Below are positions 60,543 to 64,000 of a DNA stretch of 64,000 nt, piece by piece. The position numbers were made by a program, and so were the translations under genes. This DNA comes from Rikenella sp031551865. Lineage in GTDB: Bacteria; Bacteroidota; Bacteroidia; Bacteroidales; Rikenellaceae. The stretch covers positions 277,364 to 341,363 of the forward strand of contig JAVBMY010000004.1 in the NCBI GenBank assembly GCA_031551865.1. The letters are read 5' to 3'. Under the pieces are notes generated by a model, which saw nothing but the letters and a program-made list of their open reading frames with translations, was not told the DNA's origin and did no database searches. Numbering within the stretch: position 1 is the stretch's first letter; every line of letters begins with the position of its first letter.

Positions 60543-61712
60543 TTATACTTTTATTCTTTCCAACGCCTGCTCCAACGTCACTGTATCGGCACAAAGCGAT
60601 ACGCGGATGTAACGCTCGCCGCCCGAGCCGAAAATCCCGCCGGGCGTCACAAATACGTTTTTATCATACAGCACGCGGTCGATGAACTCGTAACAATCCG
60701 GCGCACCGGAGGGCAAGGCCCCCCATTCGAAGAGTCCCATCTGCCCGGGCGCTACTCGGCACCCGAGAGCCTGCAACAACTCAACGGCCAGCGGTTCGCG
60801 CTCGCGGTAGGCGGCATTCATCTGCGCATACCACTCGTCGCCGAGGCCAAGCGCCACGACGGCGGCGCGTTGCAGCGGGATGAACGGCGCATTGTTCAGG
60901 TTGCTCTTGTAGCGCAGCACAATGTCGAGCACGTCGCGGCGGCCGACCATCGTGGCAATACGCCATCCGGCCATGTTGTGGCTTTTGCTGAGCGAATTGA
61001 GCTCCACGGCCACCTCGCGCGCACCGGGCACAGCCAGCAGGCTTTGTGGCCGGTCGTTGCGCACGAAACTGTACGGGTTGTCGTGCACAAGCAGGATGCC
61101 GTGCTGGCGGGCAAACGCCACGAACCGCTCGAACAGCCTCTCGGCCGGAGGGGTTCCGGTGGGCATGTGCGGGTAGTTCAGGATCATCATCTTCACCTGC
61201 GACAGCTCCGGCATCCGTTCGATGGCCTCGAAATCGGGCATCCAGCCGTCCGCTTCGCGCAGGTCGTAGGTCACACATTCGCCTTCGGAAAGTCTGACCG
61301 CCGCCGCATAGGCCGGGTAGCCGGGATTGGGGATCAGTACCTTGTCGCCCTTATTGATGTACGCCTGACACAGGAAGATCAACCCCTCTTTCGAGCCGTA
61401 AAGGGTCTGCACCTCGGTCAGCGGGTCGAGCGTGACACCGTAGCGGCGCCCATACCACCCCGCAATGGCTTCGAGCAGCGCGGGCAACCCCTTGTACGAG
61501 GCATAGCCGTGATTGCGGGGGTCGAGGGCGGCGCGGTGCAGCTCTTCGATCACCGCCGGATGGGGCGGCTGGTCGGGGCTGCCGATCCCGAGGCTGATGA
61601 TGTCGCGCCCTTCGGCACGGAGCCGGTCGATCTCGGCCAGTTTTTTCGAGAAGTAGTACTCGCCTACTCCCTGAAGTCGTTCGGCGATTTTCATTTCATC
61701 CATGCTATTCAA
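60543..61712 (-). CDS. PLP-dependent class I/II aminotransferase (aromatic operon)
   Basis: This 389-aa fold-type I aminotransferase has LGIGSPDQPPHPAVIE, the NYPHMPTGTPP loop and the PLP lysine in LNSLSKSHNMAGWRIA (about 240-255), ending with RVSLCADTVTLEQALERI. Position in the operon argues for transamination of phenylpyruvate and 4-hydroxyphenylpyruvate, or of prephenate; relatives annotated as LL-diaminopimelate aminotransferases look similar. It begins 3 nt after the nitroreductase stop. MNSMDEM and MDEM are both possible starts. Confidence 0.88.
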   Translation of the reverse strand: MNSMDEMKIAERLQGVGEYYFSKKLAEIDRLRAEGRDIISLGIGSPDQPPHPAVIEELHRAALDPRNHGYASYKGLPALLEAIAGWYGRRYGVTLDPLTEVQTLYGSKEGLIFLCQAYINKGDKVLIPNPGYPAYAAAVRLSEGECVTYDLREADGWMPDFEAIERMPELSQVKMMILNYPHMPTGTPPAERLFERFVAFARQHGILLVHDNPYSFVRNDRPQSLLAVPGAREVAVELNSLSKSHNMAGWRIATMVGRRDVLDIVLRYKSNLNNAPFIPLQRAAVVALGLGDEWYAQMNAAYREREPLAVELLQALGCRVAPGQMGLFEWGALPSGAPDCYEFIDRVLYDKNVFVTPGGIFGSGGERYIRVSLCADTVTLEQALERIKV

Positions 61713-61715
61713 CGT

Positions 61716-62360
61716 TTACTCCATCCATTTTACGAATCTTTCGCTCTCAAATTCTTTTTGCCGTTCCGCCGGATTTTTAGGGTATCCGACCGCACAACCA
61801 TCCAGCGCATAACTCCCCTTTTCCAGACCCAGCAACGCCATAAAATCTTTGTTGGCGGAGAGGGTGCCTGTGGCCGATACCAGTTGGAAGCCGAGCCCGA
61901 GTCCGGTCGCCGTGAGCCACATATTCTGCATGGCATGGGCCATCGACTGTTTCTCGACCGGAGGAAATCCCTTCTTCTCGGCCAACACGATGAAATAGGC
62001 CGCATGGTCTAACGCAGGAATGCCATTTCTTGCGATTCCGTTCACCCGGTTGGCAAAAGTTTGCATCTTCGGTTTCAAAAACGGCAACAGGCGCAATACG
62101 CGGTTCAGTTTTTTGGCGTTCCTGCGCATTTGGGCAAGTAATATCCTATGGGCTTGCTCCATGGCCCCGGTGCCCTGGCGGAAAACGAAGATACGCCTGA
62201 TCCGGTCGAGCGGAATACCGGTCGCTCCCCCGTAGGGGGCATACACAGCGGATTCCAGAATATCAGTGATCTGCGCCTCCGGCGGAATCCCGTTTGAGAA
62301 GTTCCGGGTGGAACGGCGGTTCTTGACAATTTCCAGGAGCGTAGGGGTGGTGGGTTCCAT
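61716..62360 (-). CDS. Nitroreductase-family flavoprotein
   Basis: This 214-aa FMN-dependent oxidoreductase of the nitroreductase fold has KNRRSTRNFSNG (about 13-24, FMN-phosphate contacts), SMAHAMQNMWLTATGLGLGFQ (about 138-158) and the C-terminal VGYPKNPAERQ. Its natural substrate is unknown. It sits between pheA and the aminotransferase with 39 and 3 nt gaps, so it is transcribed under the same Phe/Tyr attenuator, which is not part of the usual operon in related genera as I know it. Confidence 0.87.
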   Translation of the reverse strand: MEPTTPTLLEIVKNRRSTRNFSNGIPPEAQITDILESAVYAPYGGATGIPLDRIRRIFVFRQGTGAMEQAHRILLAQMRRNAKKLNRVLRLLPFLKPKMQTFANRVNGIARNGIPALDHAAYFIVLAEKKGFPPVEKQSMAHAMQNMWLTATGLGLGFQLVSATGTLSANKDFMALLGLEKGSYALDGCAVGYPKNPAERQKEFESERFVKWME

Positions 62361-62399
62361 TATATGCTAAAAAGTTTTTGAATTTCCTAAACCGGTAAT

Positions 62400-63263
62400 T
62401 CACGACTGGGTCATGCGCCCCTTTTGATACTCGCCGTAGACAGTCAGCTCGTCGCTCACCGAGGCCATGTGCCCCACGGCTTCGCGGTATTCCCACACAT
62501 TGTCGAACTCCATGTCCAGGTGGAACAGGTAGTGAAACGGGTCGCTCGGGATGGGGTACGACTGCAGTTTGGTCATATTGATGTTGTAGTGTCCCATGGT
62601 ATTAAGCACGGCCACGAGCGAACCTTGGCGGTCGCCCACCCGGAAACAGAGCGAGGCTTTGTTAATTTCACCGCGGCGGAGGCTCTCGGCATATTCGGGG
62701 GTTACGTCGCCCGTGCGGCGCAATACCATGAAGCGTGTATGGTTGTTGGTGATCGTATTGATCCCGCGGGCTGCAATTTCGAGGCCAAACAGGCGTGCGG
62801 GGAGTTCCCCGGCAATGGCCGCCGCATGACGCACACCGTCACGCGCGATCTGTTGCGCCGAGAGGGCGGTATCTTCGGTCTCGACCAGGCGCCAACCTTT
62901 GGCGTCGAGGTAGTCGGCGCACTGGAGCAGGGCCATCGGGTGCGACCACACTTCACGGATCTCGCCGGGGCGTACACCGGGCAGAGTCAGCAGGTTCTGG
63001 GTGATCTGCAGGTAGAGTTCGCCCACCACGCGCAGGCGTTCGTTTTGTAGCAGCCCGTAGTTGGGCAGGATACTGCCGGCGATGGAGTTCTCGATGGCCA
63101 TCACGGCGGCATCGGCCTCGCCGTTCTCAAGGGCGCGAACCACAGCGCGGAAGGTGCCGCAGGGCACTATCCCGACCGATCCGGCCCCGAAAAATTCTTC
63201 GGCAGCGATGTGGTGAAACGAGCCTTCGTACCCCTGGATGGCTATTTTCTGTTTCGTTGTCAT
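62400..63263 (-). CDS. pheA: Prephenate dehydratase with ACT domain
   Basis: PheA turns prephenate into phenylpyruvate. From MTTKQKIAIQGYEGS (63263) it has 287 aa: the PDT domain (about 6-185; GYEGSFHHIAAEEFF, AIENSIAGSILPNYG, the catalytic NNHTRFMVL) and an ACT domain (about 200-280; GSLVAVLNTMGHYNINMTKL, ESR-like SYPIPSDPF) that binds Phe for feedback inhibition. It is the first structural gene of the aromatic operon; an attenuator 139 nt upstream controls entry of polymerase. Confidence 0.95.
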   Translation of the reverse strand: MTTKQKIAIQGYEGSFHHIAAEEFFGAGSVGIVPCGTFRAVVRALENGEADAAVMAIENSIAGSILPNYGLLQNERLRVVGELYLQITQNLLTLPGVRPGEIREVWSHPMALLQCADYLDAKGWRLVETEDTALSAQQIARDGVRHAAAIAGELPARLFGLEIAARGINTITNNHTRFMVLRRTGDVTPEYAESLRRGEINKASLCFRVGDRQGSLVAVLNTMGHYNINMTKLQSYPIPSDPFHYLFHLDMEFDNVWEYREAVGHMASVSDELTVYGEYQKGRMTQS

Positions 63264-63401
63264 ACTATGATTATCGTTCTTCGGTTCCGGCCCGGCGTGC
63301 ATCCCCGAAAGCGTTTGCGGCGCGCGGGAGTCCGGGGCGCAGGTTATCTTCCAAGCCGAAGCAGGTCAATCCCGCTTTATACAATAGCCTCCGTAGGTCA
63401 C

Positions 63402-63440
63402 AAAAAATCCGGTCCCTCTTGGCAGAGCAGACCGGATTTT
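63402..63440 (-). terminator. Attenuator terminator of the aromatic operon
   Basis: On the minus strand AAAATCCGGTC (63440..63430) pairs with GACCGGATTTT (63414..63404), with an inner CTCT/AGAG pair in the loop and a T6 run ending at 63402. It is a strong intrinsic terminator placed 28 nt after the leader stop codon and before pheA. Confidence 0.88.
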
Positions 63441-63493
63441 CCTTCGGTGTTTACTTTGTATTGAGTATCTACACAGGGGCTACGGTCTGCTCT
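63424..63493 (-). promoter_or_regulatory. Antiterminator pairing in the pheA leader
   Basis: AGAGCAGACCG (63493..63483, inside leader codons 24-28) is exactly complementary to CGGTCTGCTCT (63434..63424), which includes 5 nt of the terminator's 5' arm and most of its loop. The two structures exclude each other. A ribosome stalled on the Phe/Tyr codons (63522..63502) leaves the first segment free; one that reaches the stop covers it. Confidence 0.8.
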
Positions 63494-63564
63494 CCGGCGG
63501 GAAAGTAGAAGTAATAAAAGAAAGGCGAAAATTGCCCTGCTGTTATGTAACCTCTGGTGGTCAT
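63469..63564 (-). CDS. Phe/Tyr-rich leader peptide of the aromatic operon
   Basis: A 31-codon ORF, ATG at 63564 and TAG at 63469, starting about 16 nt after the predicted transcription start. Codons 15-21 read Phe-Phe-Tyr-Tyr-Phe-Tyr-Phe, with further aromatic residues at 6 (Tyr) and 12 (Phe), nine in all. Its position between a good promoter and a terminator/antiterminator pair, ahead of genes that make Phe and Tyr, marks it as an attenuation leader like pheL or trpL. It has no resemblance to other proteins and needs none. Its regulatory rather than protein function is inference from the layout. Confidence 0.85.
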   Translation of the reverse strand: MTTRGYITAGQFSPFFYYFYFPAGEQTVAPV

Positions 63565-63584
63565 TATTTGGTGTTGTGTTACTG

Positions 63585-63614
63585 CAAATATAGTGATTTT
63601 TTCGGTTTTGCAAA
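63585..63614 (-). promoter_or_regulatory. Promoter of the aromatic operon, TTTG-N18-TATATTTG
   Basis: TTTG (63614..63611), 18-nt spacer, TATATTTG (63592..63585), a near-ideal Bacteroidetes promoter. It predicts a start near 63580, so leader RNA to pheA is about 320 nt. Confidence 0.8.
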
Positions 63615-63826
63615 TTTTTTGCAAACTATTTTTCGCCTACAGGCCGAAGCATGCGGAAATATCCCCCTCTCCGAATAGCCATAACAGCGTCTATAATGAT
63701 TAGATACATTAAAGAAGCCCCCGATCATAACCTCCGCCGTAAGATGCCTATTTCAAAAGAAAACACACAAATATAATTGGAAATATTTTTTTAACTCTGA
63801 TATGGATCACATAAAGACATAAACAA

Positions 63827-63834
63827 TATATTTG
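63827..63834 (+). promoter_or_regulatory. -7 box TATATTTG for the last gene
   Basis: An exact TAnnTTTG match about 70 nt before the ATG at 63904, in an AT-rich stretch (63615-63900) with no other gene. Confidence 0.6.
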
Positions 63835-63903
63835 TACCGAACGTTCTTTTTCCACCCCCACGCGTGGGATTAACTGCGACCCCAAACCTACTCGGTTAAC
63901 CCT

Positions 63904-64000
63904 ATGAAAAGACACACCATCCGCTACCTTTGTGCAGCCGCCGCGGCGGCGATAGCCATCGTAGCCTGCCGACACAACCGCTTCGGCCCCGAGTCCGAAG
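63904..64000 (+). CDS. Lipoprotein, 5' end only (cut by window edge)
   Basis: 32 codons are visible: MKRHTIRYLCAAAAAAIAIV then ACRHNRFGPESE. This is a lipoprotein signal peptide with lipobox IVAC and Cys22. No family can be named from this much. It has its own promoter and is divergent from the aromatic operon. Confidence 0.7.
   Translation, partial: MKRHTIRYLCAAAAAAIAIVACRHNRFGPESE

Noticed and set aside
1..64000. tRNA, rRNA, CRISPR array, prophage or intact IS element
   Set aside because: I read the intergenic gaps for cloverleaf-like arms, spaced direct repeats and transposase motifs and found none that hold up.

Overview
This window reads as chromosomal DNA of a GC-rich, anaerobic member of the Bacteroidetes, most like Alistipes/Rikenellaceae. 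The evidence is the recurring -7 promoter box TAnnTTTG in place of an E. coli-type -10, the near absence of Shine-Dalgarno sequences, Bacteroidetes-only families (DUF3472, DUF3822, DUF4293, DUF3109, DUF5106, DUF3575, a TGS-fused nucleoside kinase), a BtuB/BtuG cobalamin operon, and fermentative or anaerobic genes (Rex, HydE, Pta-AckA, a Ptb-like enzyme, a CoA-transferase). The genus is inferred from gene content, not tested. I see no rRNA, tRNA, CRISPR array, prophage or intact IS element.

Layout. 0.3-17.8 kb (+ strand): gcvP, a BamA-like barrel, a SlyD-like isomerase, a thioredoxin-fold protein without cysteines, pheT, thiC, rpsA, a DUF3472 lipoprotein, rnz and guaA. 18-33.5 kb (mostly -): a RecD/Pif1-like helicase, a DUF3822-rsmD pair, doxX, guaB, a glycosyltransferase/ECF sigma operon, nagB, a 17-cysteine small membrane protein, a shortened RibF, DUF4293-rex, DUF3109, an ABC permease and glmM. 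34-43 kb: yifB and comEC (+), capA-hydE (-, with hydE overlapping the comEC 3' end), tatD, tcdA, a DUF5106 thioredoxin-like lipoprotein and a DUF3575 barrel. 43.2-47.3 kb: promoter, cobalamin riboswitch, BtuB-type TonB receptor and BtuG-like surface lipoprotein. 47.6-58.3 kb (-): CoA-transferase, a secreted hypothetical protein, S41 peptidase, deoxyhypusine synthase-like protein, nucleoside kinase, Ptb-like enzyme, Nim-like flavoprotein and pta-ackA. 58.4-63.6 kb (-): an aromatic amino-acid operon, pheA, nitroreductase, aminotransferase, tyrA and DAHP synthase-chorismate mutase.

Main find. Upstream of pheA lies an unannotated attenuator on the minus strand. A TTTG-N18-TATATTTG promoter precedes a 31-codon leader ORF (63564..63469) with seven consecutive Phe/Tyr codons (FFYYFYF). 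An intrinsic terminator (63440..63402) follows, and the 5' arm of that terminator is perfectly complementary over 11 nt to the 3' part of the leader ORF, forming a competing antiterminator. This is the logic of a pheA/trp-type ribosome-mediated attenuator, and it would tie transcription of the whole operon to charged tRNA-Phe and tRNA-Tyr.

Intergenic DNA is unusually structured. At least a dozen REPIN-like inverted repeats carry TGTCATCC-GAGC-type arms, one with perfect 33-bp arms. A ~155-bp dispersed element occurs three times with a hairpin that varies in a pairing-preserving way. A perfect 32-bp inverted repeat of a different family lies at 30.6 kb, and a 131-nt branched palindrome lies between the DUF4293-rex operon and the DUF3109 gene.
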